Positions 9,203 through 18,183 are shown, counted from the first letter of the stretch. The stretch is 64,000 nucleotides of DNA from Bacteroides fragilis (GCF_019583405.1 NZ_SZUU01000004.1:474630-538629); one strand, 5' to 3'. Made by a program: numbers and translations. Notes: generated by a model from the sequence alone, not told the origin.

Positions 9203-9392
9203 GGCAGGTCTTCTGACTGACTCTACATCTTACCGGACCTTCCCGACAGAGTTTGCTTTTTCTGTCAGTGGTACGAAATTGGCTGATTGATAAGATGCTA
9301 TACAGAGTTTCACAGCAGCGGGACTGTCCGGGATTTACACCCGATTCCCTTTTAATCTTCATCCGTTGACCACGGATTCCGAACCAATTCGG
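9203..9392 (-). promoter_or_regulatory. Cobalamin (B12) riboswitch
   Basis: Read on the minus strand the conserved blocks appear in order: GGGAATCGGGTGTAAATCCC, then GGACAGTCCCGCTGCTGTGA, an intervening hairpin region, and the 3' block CAGTCAGAAGACCTGCC. This is the class typified by Rfam Cobalamin. It lies just downstream of a -7 box and upstream of the acyl-CoA carboxylase operon, so that operon is expected to respond to adenosylcobalamin or another corrinoid. These switches normally lower expression when cobalamin is abundant. Confidence 0.93.
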
Positions 9393-9395
9393 CGA

Positions 9396-9403
9396 CAAAT
9401 ATA
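9396..9403 (-). promoter_or_regulatory. -7 box (TATATTTG) for the riboswitch/carboxylase transcript
   Basis: TATATTTG on the minus strand immediately upstream of the riboswitch, placing the transcription start near 9388. No clear -33 box. Confidence 0.65.
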
Positions 9404-9580
9404 GAGAAATATTGAATAAGATGGATACTTTTTGCACGAAAAGTTCGGTTTTGTGCAATTCCTTTATAGCTTTTTCAAAATAAATGTCATATAGACGGAA
9501 CACAAACGGACTGCCAATTGTTCTTTGAGTACAATAAACGAGCATAAAACGGAATGAAGTACTAACGAAATATACATACT

Positions 9581-11845
9581 ATGTCACATTTGCCTACCTT
9601 GATTGCTGACCTTGCCCTAATACTGATGTCCGCAAGTATCATTACTCTTTTATTTAAATGGCTGAAGCAGCCTCTGGTTCTGGGATATATCGTTGCCGGA
9701 TTGCTGGCCGGGCCTTATGTCCGTATCTTCCCGACTGTTGGCGATATGGAGAACATCAATACCTGGGCTGAGATAGGAGTTGTCTTTTTGCTTTTTGCTC
9801 TCGGACTCGAATTTAGCTTTAAAAAATTGATGAATGTCGGATCGGCAGCGTTTATTACGGCAACAACCGAAGTGATCAGTATGTTACTGATCGGTTTTAT
9901 GGTAGGACATCTGTTGGGGTGGAGTACGATGAACTCTGTGTTTCTGGGTGGGATGCTGTCCATGTCGTCTACCACGATTATTATTAAGGCTTTTGATGAT
10001 CTTGGTTTACGCAGCCAACGGTTTACAGGCATTGTATTCGGAACCTTGGTGGTCGAAGACCTGATCGCTATCCTGATGATGGTCATCCTTTCTACTATGG
10101 CAGTGAGCAAAGAGTTTGTGGGTGAAGAACTCTTGATGAGTGTCCTGAAAGTTGCTTTTTTCCTGATTTTGTGGTTTCTGGTCGGTATATTCATCCTTCC
10201 GTTCTTCTTGAAAAAAGCAAAGCGGTTGATGAATAATGAAACTCTGTTGATTGTCTCTCTCGGGCTTTGCCTGGCAATGGTCGTGCTGGCTACCCGTACC
10301 GGTTTTTCGGCTGCGCTGGGTGCTTTCATTATGGGATCTATTCTTGCTGAGACGGTTGAGGCCGAACATATAGAACACATCATACAGCCGGTGAAAGATC
10401 TTTTCGGAGCTATTTTCTTTGTATCTGTCGGTATGCTGGTCAATCCGTCTGTTCTGCTTCAGTATGCCTGGCCGGTGGTTATCATTACATTGGTGACTCT
10501 TGTGGGTAAATCGATTTTCTCTTCATTGGGAGTCTTGTTATCCGGCGAACCTCTGAAGGTCTCCGTCAAGTCCGGGTTTAGTCTGGCCCAGATAGGAGAA
10601 TTTGCTTTTATTATCGCAGGATTGGGAGCCTCACTCAAGGTGCTGGACCCGTTTGTTCCTCCGATTATCGTTGCGGTATCCGTTATCACTACCTTTACCA
10701 CTCCCTATTTTATCCGGTTGGCAAATCCGTTTTCCGAATGGCTTTATAAAGTACTTCCCCCTCAGACCCGTGAATTTCTGGACCGCTATGCTTCCGGCAA
10801 GAAGACTGTCAATCATGACAGTGACTGGAAACGGTTACTGAAAACGATTGTCGGGAGAGTGATTATTTACAGTGTCCTCCTTACTGCTATTTGGCTGTTG
10901 TCCGTTCAGACCGTATACCCGACGATAAACGGAATGTTTGATTCTCCGGGACGGTGGCTGAGTGTAGTGATGTGCCTGCTCACCCTTTTGCTGATGACTC
11001 CTTTTTTGTGGGCTCTTGTTTCAGATAAGTATAATTCTCCGGACGTATTTCTGAAGTTGTGGAATGACGACAATTACAATCACGGGAGGCTGGTAGCGTT
11101 GATTCTGTTCCGTGTCTCGGTAGCCGTTTTTTTCATAGCGGGAGTCGTCATCAGTTATTTTAGTCTCAATTACGGGATAGGTATTGTCATAGCTGTTGCC
11201 GTGTTGGGACTGATACTTCTTCTCAGGGAGAACCTCACTCAATATTCGCATTTGGAGAACCACTTCCTGACCAATCTGAACGGAAGGGAGGAGGCAGCCC
11301 GGAATCGCTATCCGCTGAAGAGTCGTTTCAACAATGAGTTTAGTGATAAAGATATCGAGTTGACCTCCGTTTGGGTATCTCCTTATTCATCTTATATAGG
11401 GAGGTCGTTAGGGGAACTTCCTTTCAGGCGTGAGTTTGGTGTCAATGTAGTGGGGATTGTCAGGGGAGAACGGAGGATATACATTCCGCAAAGCGACGAG
11501 TGCATTTATCCGCAGGATAAGTTGATCGTGGTCGGTACAGACGGCCAGTTACAGAAATTTCGTTCGGAACTCGATATCCGGCAGGATTTTCCGGACGAAA
11601 AGCATGTGCGGCAAGAGGTGACGCTTCACTCTTTCACGGTAGATGAAGAATCTCCGCTCCTGAATAAAAGTATTGCCCAGTCCCGGTTGGTGGAACAGTA
11701 TGATAGTCTTATCGTTGCCATTGAACGGGAGGACGTGTTGATTTCCATGAATCAAAGTACGGTTTTCCGTTTGGGGGACCTGGTATGGATAGTGGGTGAC
11801 AGGGAGAAGATCAGACAGCTCCTGATGCGGAAAAAGCATGTGTAA
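9581..11845 (+). CDS. CPA2-family cation:proton antiporter with two C-terminal TrkA-C (RCK_C) domains
   Basis: 754 residues. Residues 1-390 are a Na+/H+ exchanger-type membrane domain of about 12 helices (KQPLVLGYIVAGLLAGPYV; FLLFALGLEFSFKKL), as in KefB-type K+/H+ antiporters. Residues about 410-545 add four or so further helices. The C-terminal 190 residues hold two tandem TrkA-C domains (LTSVWVSPYSSYIGRSLGEL to about 665; LHSFTVDEESPLLNKSIAQS to the end) but no nucleotide-binding TrkA-N domain, unlike Kef. Probably exports K+ or Na+ for pH or osmotic balance; the TrkA-C pair may bind a small ligand. Divergent from the B12-controlled operon. Confidence 0.85.
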   Translation: MSHLPTLIADLALILMSASIITLLFKWLKQPLVLGYIVAGLLAGPYVRIFPTVGDMENINTWAEIGVVFLLFALGLEFSFKKLMNVGSAAFITATTEVISMLLIGFMVGHLLGWSTMNSVFLGGMLSMSSTTIIIKAFDDLGLRSQRFTGIVFGTLVVEDLIAILMMVILSTMAVSKEFVGEELLMSVLKVAFFLILWFLVGIFILPFFLKKAKRLMNNETLLIVSLGLCLAMVVLATRTGFSAALGAFIMGSILAETVEAEHIEHIIQPVKDLFGAIFFVSVGMLVNPSVLLQYAWPVVIITLVTLVGKSIFSSLGVLLSGEPLKVSVKSGFSLAQIGEFAFIIAGLGASLKVLDPFVPPIIVAVSVITTFTTPYFIRLANPFSEWLYKVLPPQTREFLDRYASGKKTVNHDSDWKRLLKTIVGRVIIYSVLLTAIWLLSVQTVYPTINGMFDSPGRWLSVVMCLLTLLLMTPFLWALVSDKYNSPDVFLKLWNDDNYNHGRLVALILFRVSVAVFFIAGVVISYFSLNYGIGIVIAVAVLGLILLLRENLTQYSHLENHFLTNLNGREEAARNRYPLKSRFNNEFSDKDIELTSVWVSPYSSYIGRSLGELPFRREFGVNVVGIVRGERRIYIPQSDECIYPQDKLIVVGTDGQLQKFRSELDIRQDFPDEKHVRQEVTLHSFTVDEESPLLNKSIAQSRLVEQYDSLIVAIEREDVLISMNQSTVFRLGDLVWIVGDREKIRQLLMRKKHV

Positions 11846-12593
11846 ATAAAGACGGGAGGAAACAAAAACAGCTTAGATAAAAATTTTCATTTTGACAGAT
11901 ACACAGCGAACTGTCATTTTGTATTTTTAATACGGGCTGTATTCGTTTCTTTCCGGGCTTCTTTGCGATTGCTCCCGAAAAAGCTGTTATTTTACCATCA
12001 GTCAAAATTAAAATGATGTGATCTTGGCTTTTTATCTGATATTATGGATTGATAATCTTTCGGTATAAGAACATTCTGTTGATGTAACTCAACTCTGTTC
12101 TCTAAAATGATAGTTACTAAATGCTCCCTCTGAGGTCTCTGATAACTTCAGAAAGCATGCATTTTACCTCTTCTTTTGCTTTATTAATTTCTTCCGGACA
12201 AAAGACTAACTTCTTCTGAAGAAAAGACTAACTTCTTACCGGGAAAACATTAACTTCTTTTTCGGAAAGAGTTAAGTCTTTTGGTACGTAAAATAGTATA
12301 TTTACTCAATATGATACAAATTTCTGTATGTAAATGTCATATCTATGCGTTGTATCCTTCTATTATATAAGTTTTGAATAGAGGGTGTGTTATTAAAAAG
12401 AGATAAATAATTTCTTTCTGATCTTAAAATAGAAAGATCTGCGTCTATTTGTGTTTGGATGATTGAAGTCTTTCTTTTCTATGAAAAGTTAGTAGATATT
12501 ATAATATTATTATTAAATGTAAAAGTTGAGATACCGTTTGTTGATTTCTGTTTTCATTGGCTATATTTGCGTATATCTAAAATATAAAATACT
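11846..12593. repeat. 748-bp intergenic region with short repeated AAAAGACTAACTTCTT units (about 12190-12285)
   Basis: No gene seen. Between about 12190 and 12285 three near-direct copies of AAAAGACTAACTTCTT occur (the third as AAAACATTAACTTCTT), followed by an inverted copy, AGTTAAGTCTTTT. The rest is AT-rich. The right end carries the promoter of the next gene. Confidence 0.5.
12537..12569 (+). promoter_or_regulatory. Promoter (TTTG-N21-TATATTTG) of the thioredoxin-fold gene
   Basis: -33 TTTG at 12537-12540 and -7 TATATTTG at 12562-12569 with a 21-bp spacer, 24 bp before the start codon. Confidence 0.75.
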
Positions 12594-13805
12594 ATGAAGT
12601 CCATTTTGTTATCTGTTATTTCATTCTTATTAGTCATGAATGTCTGTGGTAAGAATGATGTGGATATGAGAACCTATTTGAAAAAAGTTCTAAGTAATCT
12701 TGATAAGATAGAATCAGCTTCTTACCATGAACAATCTCAGTCCTGGCAACCCGGTGATACGATTGCTATAACTAATTCTTTTCGGTTTATTAAAGAATAC
12801 ACTAATCCTTCTGATTCGACTATCGGTGCAAGTTATGTGGCTCTTAACGCCAAAGATACGACGCGATTTGAATTTGGTTATGATGGAAAAGTGAAAATGA
12901 TAAGTTTTCATGAGCATAAAGGGATTATGATAGATGATTTCACGACCAGAAAACTTCCTTTCAGGTTGGTGGGTCCTCCGTTTTTCTGTTACAGCCGGAA
13001 TATCATCGGATATGCTTTGAGTACGGGGGATAGCATCACAACCGAATGGAAGGATTTAGGAGAAGCGTATTACTTCAAGTTGGTGATACATGAAGACAGA
13101 CAGGTTGAATTTTTTGGAAAAGCGTACTACATACCGAAGCCTCCTTTTGACTTTGGAGACCCGACCTCGATTTACGAATTGTGGATTAGTAAGACGAACG
13201 GTTTGCCTTATAAAGTACGCAGGGAAATGTCGCATCAGATTGCTGCTACTACTTGTTCGGATGTAGTGTTGAATCAATTGTCGATAGCCGATTTTAACTT
13301 ATATGATTATTTGCCTCAAGACTATGAGATCCGCAAGTCTGGTGAGAAAAAAAAGACCACTCAACTTATGGCGACAGATCTTGTCGGACAGAAAGCTCCT
13401 GACTGGATGTTGAAAGACATGTACGAGAAGCCGGTGGCGTTATCCGAGTTTAAAAGTAAAGTGCTGTTGGTGAACCTCACCGGTATCGGCTGCGGTGCTT
13501 GCCATGCATCCATTCCTTTTCTGAACGGATTGAAAGGGAAGTTCGACGCCGGTGAATTTGAAGTGGTTTCTATAGAAACCTGGGGACGTAAACCGCATTC
13601 GCTGCGAACCTATGCGGATAAGAATCAAATAAACTATAGATTCTTATGTGGCGATGAAGGCATTGTCAAGTCATACCGGACTTATGGTGCGGCACCTTTC
13701 TTCTTTATATTAGATCAGGATCGGGTGATCAGAAAGGTCATCCAAGGATATGGAATGGAGCGGACCGATAAAGAGATTATAGATGCTATCAAAGCATTGT
13801 TATGA
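12594..13805 (+). CDS. Exported TlpA/ResA-like thioredoxin-fold protein
   Basis: 403 residues with a signal peptide (about 1-19). Residues 25-250 form a poorly characterised beta-rich region, the kind found N-terminal to thioredoxin domains in Bacteroidetes. Residues about 262-403 are a TlpA-like thioredoxin domain: GQKAPDWMLKDMYEKPVALS, then the active site CGAC (Cys300 and Cys303) and the cis-Pro region AAPFFFILD. It probably reduces disulfides in the periplasm. Own promoter; ends convergently with pncB over a shared hairpin. Confidence 0.82.
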   Translation: MKSILLSVISFLLVMNVCGKNDVDMRTYLKKVLSNLDKIESASYHEQSQSWQPGDTIAITNSFRFIKEYTNPSDSTIGASYVALNAKDTTRFEFGYDGKVKMISFHEHKGIMIDDFTTRKLPFRLVGPPFFCYSRNIIGYALSTGDSITTEWKDLGEAYYFKLVIHEDRQVEFFGKAYYIPKPPFDFGDPTSIYELWISKTNGLPYKVRREMSHQIAATTCSDVVLNQLSIADFNLYDYLPQDYEIRKSGEKKKTTQLMATDLVGQKAPDWMLKDMYEKPVALSEFKSKVLLVNLTGIGCGACHASIPFLNGLKGKFDAGEFEVVSIETWGRKPHSLRTYADKNQINYRFLCGDEGIVKSYRTYGAAPFFFILDQDRVIRKVIQGYGMERTDKEIIDAIKALL

Positions 13806-13814
13806 TAAAATGTA

Positions 13815-13844
13815 TTTGCGGTTGAGGGTTACTTCAACCGCAAA
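13815..13844. terminator. Bidirectional terminator between the thioredoxin-fold gene and pncB
   Basis: TTTGCGGTTGA (13815-13825) and TCAACCGCAAA (13834-13844) form a perfect 11-bp stem with an 8-nt loop. The right arm overlaps the last codons of pncB. AAAA/TTTT tracts flank the stem. Confidence 0.8.
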
Positions 13845-14995
13845 TCGTATAAACAGGCACGCACTTCTTCCGGGCTGCCGATATGTTTTCCTATGTCATC
13901 TGATAGTTTCACGCATTCGCGCCATTCCTGATTCAGGTTCATCTTGCATTGCGATAACTTCATGACGATGTTCGATGGCTTGAATCCCGTATCATTGGTC
14001 AGGTTTGTACCGATGCCGAAAGAGCAACGGATCTTTCCCCGGCAATACTTCTGGATATCCAGTGCTTTGTCAAAGTCAAGTGCGTTGCTGAACACGATTG
14101 TCTTGGTAGTCGGATCGATGCCTAACTCTTTATAACGTGCGGTCAGCTGATTGATGAACCGGAATTCATCACCGGAATCACACCTCACGCCATCAAACAA
14201 CTTAGCCTGTTTACGGCTTAGGTTACTTAGAAAGATGGCAGATGTATAAGTGTCGGACAAGGCGATGCCAAGGTCTCCGTCGTATACATTCACCCAATTT
14301 TCAAGGGCCATGTAATTGGCATGTTTATAACCGAATTGTGCTCCATGAAACATGAACCACTCATGGGGATGCGTGCCCATGGGCTTCATGCCATATTTCA
14401 TGGCGAAATGGCAGTTGGAAGTACCGATGCAATAGCGTGCTGTTTGTTTCAAGTGTCCGATGACTTGATCCTGCACGTCGAATGAGAAGCGCCTTCGGGT
14501 TCCGAATTCAGAGAAAAGCAGCTGATGCTCGTTGGATAGCTCTGTCTTTTCGGACAGTTTGTACAAGATGTCTTCCATGCTGGCGATATTGCCGGACGAT
14601 TGATTCTTTATTTCGGAAACGATGGCAAGTAAAGGTACTTCATAAAGCGTTGCTTTATAAAGGTAATCACTGATTTCAATGTTTAGGTGTCGATCCTCGT
14701 CCAAACGGACTTCTATTTTTTCCGGTTGGAAACGGAAAGAGGAAAGCCATTCCCAATAGACTCTGGGGAGAAAACGGCAGTTCTTCACCATGTATTCCAG
14801 TTCTTTGCCGGTCAGTGCTACGCGAGATAAATGACTGATTTCTGTCTTCAGTCTTTCTACAAACTCATCACTGTATTTGGTTCCATCCCTATCTTTGAAG
14901 CTGAAAGTGCCCATTGCATACGGGAATAGTTTGATATAAGCATACGAGGTGGTGAATTTATAAAGGTCTGTATCGAGTATGGTACGAATAATCAT
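13829..14995 (-). CDS. pncB: Nicotinate phosphoribosyltransferase
   Basis: 388 residues. It joins nicotinate and PRPP to nicotinate mononucleotide for NAD salvage. The N-terminus LDTDLYKFTTSYAY is the family signature for the substrate-binding start, and GTRRRFSFDVQDQV, GTSNCHFAMKYGMKPMGTHPHEWFMFHGA and VRCDSGDEF are conserved active-site segments, the second carrying the autophosphorylated His region. Monocistronic; 3' end shares a terminator with the preceding gene. A TATCTTCG box about 50 bp upstream may be its -7 element. Confidence 0.95.
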   Translation of the reverse strand: MIIRTILDTDLYKFTTSYAYIKLFPYAMGTFSFKDRDGTKYSDEFVERLKTEISHLSRVALTGKELEYMVKNCRFLPRVYWEWLSSFRFQPEKIEVRLDEDRHLNIEISDYLYKATLYEVPLLAIVSEIKNQSSGNIASMEDILYKLSEKTELSNEHQLLFSEFGTRRRFSFDVQDQVIGHLKQTARYCIGTSNCHFAMKYGMKPMGTHPHEWFMFHGAQFGYKHANYMALENWVNVYDGDLGIALSDTYTSAIFLSNLSRKQAKLFDGVRCDSGDEFRFINQLTARYKELGIDPTTKTIVFSNALDFDKALDIQKYCRGKIRCSFGIGTNLTNDTGFKPSNIVMKLSQCKMNLNQEWRECVKLSDDIGKHIGSPEEVRACLYDLRLK

Positions 14996-15290
14996 TGGAT
15001 TCTTTTAATTGGTAAAACGATATTTCAGATTTAAATTGTAGGGCGAAGATACTAACAATTGTCCAAAGGTTTAGGTTTTATAAAAGGAAGTTTTTAGGGT
15101 ATCAGCACTTTATGAATTTTTTTCTTGGCGAGTAGGACATTAGCCTGCTATATTCTATACGGAGTAAAACGCCCGTTATTTCAGTTTTTTTTGTTTAGCG
15201 GTTCTCGTTGCATTTCTATAATATATCTTTATTGCATCCGTTGAGTAATATTGCCAGTATGCAAATTCCAATCGTTATCATCTTTTGAGG

Positions 15291-15416
15291 GGGTGTCGAA
15301 ACTTCTTTCACCACGGAGTAACACAGAGTATCACAGAGTCTTTTTATTGATAATCAACAACCTAAAATCGTCTCTGTGTTACTCTGTGTACTCTGTGGTG
15401 AGTTTTGACACAGTCC
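15291..15416. repeat. Palindromic intergenic element with about 45-bp inverted arms
   Basis: The left arm (GGTGTCGAAACT, then CACCACGGAGTAACACAGAG) is mirrored by the right arm (CTCTGTGTACTCTGTGGTG, then AGTTTTGACACAGTCCC). Both arms also contain internal repeats of ACACAGAGTA. There is no ORF inside. The size and long terminal inverted repeats are like a MITE or REP element mobilised in trans. The 454-bp gap 14996-15449 otherwise holds nothing recognised. Confidence 0.6.
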
Positions 15417-15449
15417 CTATAATATGTGTGTGGTAAAAAGGAGAATCTT

Positions 15450-16229
15450 TTATGTTAGGTTTACCGTTGGATTGTGTATGGTCAGTCCGCCGTCTACTAT
15501 TATTGTTTGTCCGGTAATGTATCGTGCGTCTTCGGAAGCCAGAAAAGCAATTGTTGCTGCGATGTCTTGCGGCTCTCCCAAATATGGTGTCGCACATTGT
15601 CCGAGAAATACATTCCGTATATCTTCATTCAGGTTGTTTAATGCTGCAGGTGTGAGAACCAGTCCCGGGGCTACAGCATTGCATCGTATGTTTTTCTTTC
15701 CTGTTTGTGTTGCAATGTATTTGGTCAGATTGATAACCCCTGCTTTACTTGCTCCATAAAGAGTACCGTTTGCGTCAGCTGTAATTCCACTGACTGAGGC
15801 TACGTTTACAATATTGCCACCGCCATGTGTGCTCATTATGGGGATAACCAGTTGGGACAGGTACATGGTACAAGATAAATTAAGGTGGAAGGCTTCGTCG
15901 AAGTAATCCATATCAAGTGTCTCAATGTCAGTATCCCGTTTAGGATTTGTGCCTCCTACGTTGTTAACCAATACATCTACCTGTCCGTATTCTTTCATGG
16001 CAAAGGCGATCAACTCTTTGCAACTCTGCAATTCTGTTGCAGAAAAATAGATCGGGCGTACATCTGCTCCTAAAGCATTAAGTTCGGCTGCAAGTCGTTC
16101 TGCTCTTTCTTTTGAATGGTCGGCTATAACAGCTTTCCCTCCTTCGGATACAATGCGGCGTGTGGTTGCTTCGCCAATTCCACCGGCAGCACCTGTGATA
16201 ACAACTGTTTTATTTTCAAATCTGTTCAT
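15450..16229 (-). CDS. SDR-family oxidoreductase
   Basis: 259 residues from the start at 16229, chosen because the Rossmann fold begins there (NKTVVITGAAGGIGEAT) and homologues start at this point; a longer frame to 16313 adds 28 unlikely residues. NAD(P)-binding TGAAGGIG, NNVGG, the catalytic Ser in NVASVSG and Tyr-Lys in YGASKAG are all present, so it is a classical short-chain dehydrogenase. The C-terminus (GQTIIVDGGLTIHNP) is typical of FabG-like members. The substrate is unknown. A perfect palindrome sits just upstream of the start codon. Confidence 0.88.
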   Translation of the reverse strand: MNRFENKTVVITGAAGGIGEATTRRIVSEGGKAVIADHSKERAERLAAELNALGADVRPIYFSATELQSCKELIAFAMKEYGQVDVLVNNVGGTNPKRDTDIETLDMDYFDEAFHLNLSCTMYLSQLVIPIMSTHGGGNIVNVASVSGITADANGTLYGASKAGVINLTKYIATQTGKKNIRCNAVAPGLVLTPAALNNLNEDIRNVFLGQCATPYLGEPQDIAATIAFLASEDARYITGQTIIVDGGLTIHNPTVNLT

Positions 16230-16240
16230 AATAGGATTAT

Positions 16241-16264
16241 TTTTGAGGATTATTATCCTCAAAA
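16241..16264. promoter_or_regulatory. Palindrome TTTTGAGGAT-TATT-ATCCTCAAAA before the SDR gene
   Basis: Perfect 10-bp inverted repeat with a 4-bp centre, starting 12 bp upstream of the SDR start codon, where it could be an operator or an RNA hairpin over the ribosome site. Confidence 0.5.
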
Positions 16265-16633
16265 ACAGTTTGTTGGAGAATTTGTTATCCGAATAAACCC
16301 TCTTTAGCACCATTTGCCTGACTTTAGCATCTATATGTTTTTACTAAATCTTTATAAGTCTGTTAAATGTTGAAGAAGAAAACCATACTTAGCTATCTCT
16401 TTAACACAACCGATTTTAATAATGACAAAGGATAATGCGGTTCTGGTGAACCGAGCTTATTTAATTCTTACCGTCTGCTTTTTTAGTGGACGGCAATGTC
16501 TGAAAATGAATAATGAAACTTGTTAATAGTTAACGATGTAAGTGTGAAATGTTAATAAGATGCCGATAACATTAAACCATGTTATAATAGAGGTAGATAT
16601 TACTCGTAAATTTGCTAATTAGTTGGAAATCGG

Positions 16634-16641
16634 TATATTTG
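16634..16641 (+). promoter_or_regulatory. -7 box (TATATTTG) of small RNA copy 1
   Basis: TATATTTG about 7 bp before the inferred RNA start. The same box and flanks recur at 19679-19686. A palindrome GTTAA-TAG-TTAAC lies 112 bp upstream (16522-16534) and is matched at the same distance in copy 2. Confidence 0.7.
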
Positions 16642-16647
16642 TATTGT

Positions 16648-16716
16648 GTTTTTTCATAAGTATTAGATTTAAGGTTAACAAAAGATTGGTTGCTCGGGAT
16701 GAGTAGCCATTTTTTG
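16648..16716 (+). ncRNA. Small RNA, copy 1 of a duplicated pair (about 70 nt)
   Basis: A short unit has its own promoter (TATATTTG) and ends in an intrinsic terminator: GGTTGCTC-GGGAT-GAGTAGCC followed by ATTTTTTG. Between them no ORF exists. The sequence from the -7 box to the end of the T-run is identical to a second copy at 19679-19762 except for one T in a T-run, far more conserved than the flanks. The organisation resembles the families of paralogous small RNAs reported in Bacteroides thetaiotaomicron (such as FopS); I cannot confirm membership. Ends are estimated from the promoter and terminator. Confidence 0.75.
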
Positions 16717-16886
16717 TTTTATGCAGTAATGTGGTTTTTCTTTCGATGATATTTATTTCTTAAGTTTCTCTGTTCCCTTGGTAATTTATAGATGATTTTA
16801 AGAGCAAAACGGCTTTTATATTGTTATTAGTGCAATATCAGCTATCTATAGGCTTGTTCTATTTACTAATTATTAAAGGAAACATT

Positions 16887-17747
16887 ATGAAAAAGAATCT
16901 ATTGTTTTTTGGAGCACTTGTGAGTGCTTTTCTGTTGGCCTCTTGTTCGGGTGGAAGCAAGAGCAAAGCTCCTATTGCCAGTACGGCAGATATCGAAAAT
17001 GCGACAGAAGTAATCAAGTATTATAATACTTCTCTCGGAGTATTGAAAGATATGGTGAAGGAAAAAGATGTAAATGCCGTTTTAGATTATATGGAACAAA
17101 AAGGAAAAGTACCGGCTCTTACTGCCATCGCTCCTCCGATAGTTGTTGCAAAAGATTCGGTAACGGTGATGAATCCCGGAGATTGCTTCAATGAAGAAAC
17201 CCGCCAGAATCTGGTGCAGAACTATACCGGATTGTTTAAGGCGAGAGCAGAGTTTTACGCTAATTTCGATACCTATCTTTCTTACTTGAAAAAGAAAGAT
17301 GTAACCAAAGCAAAGCAACTGTTGGATGCGAATTATCAGTTGAGCACACAGATGTCTGAATACAAGCAGAATGTTTTTGATATTCTGAGTCCGTTTACCG
17401 AACAGGCTGAACAGGTGCTTCTGGCGGACAGCCCGCTGAAAGAACAGATTATGTCTGTACGGAAGATGTCTGCTACGATGCAGAGCATTTTGAACCTGTA
17501 TGCACGTAAGCATAGGATGGATGGACCCCGCATCGACCTGAAAGTAGCTGAACTTACCAGGCAACTCGATGCTGCCAAAAAACTTCCTGCCGTGAATGGT
17601 CATGAAAGTGAGATGAAGTCTTATCAGACTTTCCTTTCACAGGTAGAAACATTTATCAAACAGGTGCAGAAGGCTCGGGAAAAAGGAGAATACAGTGATG
17701 CCGATTATGATATGTTGACCAGTGCATACGAGACTTCCATTATTTAG
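16887..17747 (+). CDS. DUF3829-type lipoprotein
   Basis: 286 residues from the start at 16887, where a lipoprotein signal begins (MKKNLLFFGALVSAFLLASC, Cys20 as the lipidated residue). The mature part is almost all helical with the DUF3829-like opening VIKYYNTSLGVLKDMVKEKD. The function of this family is unknown; helices suggest an extended bundle on the periplasmic face of a membrane. The 657-bp region before it (16230-16886) holds the SDR upstream palindrome, small RNA copy 1 and otherwise nothing recognised. A DCC protein gene follows 9 bp downstream, likely in the same operon. Confidence 0.75.
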   Translation: MKKNLLFFGALVSAFLLASCSGGSKSKAPIASTADIENATEVIKYYNTSLGVLKDMVKEKDVNAVLDYMEQKGKVPALTAIAPPIVVAKDSVTVMNPGDCFNEETRQNLVQNYTGLFKARAEFYANFDTYLSYLKKKDVTKAKQLLDANYQLSTQMSEYKQNVFDILSPFTEQAEQVLLADSPLKEQIMSVRKMSATMQSILNLYARKHRMDGPRIDLKVAELTRQLDAAKKLPAVNGHESEMKSYQTFLSQVETFIKQVQKAREKGEYSDADYDMLTSAYETSII

Positions 17748-17756
17748 AAATATAGA

Positions 17757-18152
17757 ATGAATATTATACTTTTCGATGGTATATGTAATCTCTGTAACGG
17801 GACAGTTGCTTTTATTGTAAAGAGGGATAAAAGAAAGCTGTTCCGTTTTGTTTCAATGCAATCTGAAGCGGGTAAAATTTTGTTGGGCCGGCATGCTGTT
17901 GAAAGTAGCAATAAGACTCTCTATTATTTCCGGAAAGGTGATCGTTATTCCAAATCTACGGCTATACTTTATATATTAAAAGATCTGGGAGGATTCTGGC
18001 AGTGTTTTTATCCATTGATCCTGATTCCGGTAAAAGTAAGGGATGCATTGTATCTATTGGTTTCCAAATACCGGTATCGGATATTTGGGAAAGTGGATTC
18101 ATGTGCAAAGCCGGCAAGTTTTTCAGATGAAGAATCTAAAAGACCGGATTAA
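17757..18152 (+). CDS. DCC-family thiol-disulfide oxidoreductase-like protein (DUF393)
   Basis: 131 residues. The N-terminus carries the family motif DGICNLCN (a D-x-x-C-x-x-C thioredoxin-like site), then IVKRDKRKLFRFVSMQSEAG, as in DCC proteins. A mid-protein hydrophobic stretch (LGGFWQCFYPLILIPVKVRD) is also usual for the family and may pack on a membrane. A role in thiol redox exchange is inferred from the motif only. It follows the DUF3829 lipoprotein by 9 bp. Confidence 0.83.
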   Translation: MNIILFDGICNLCNGTVAFIVKRDKRKLFRFVSMQSEAGKILLGRHAVESSNKTLYYFRKGDRYSKSTAILYILKDLGGFWQCFYPLILIPVKVRDALYLLVSKYRYRIFGKVDSCAKPASFSDEESKRPD

Positions 18153-18175
18153 TTTTAACTTATCTAAAAAAAATA

Positions 18176-18183
18176 TATCTTTG
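18176..18183 (+). promoter_or_regulatory. -7 box (TATCTTTG) for the MaoC-like gene
   Basis: TATCTTTG, 32 bp upstream of the start codon at 18216. Confidence 0.6.

Noticed and set aside
9195..9545. 116-codon minus-strand frame
   Set aside because: It runs through the cobalamin riboswitch and its promoter; conserved RNA blocks explain the sequence.
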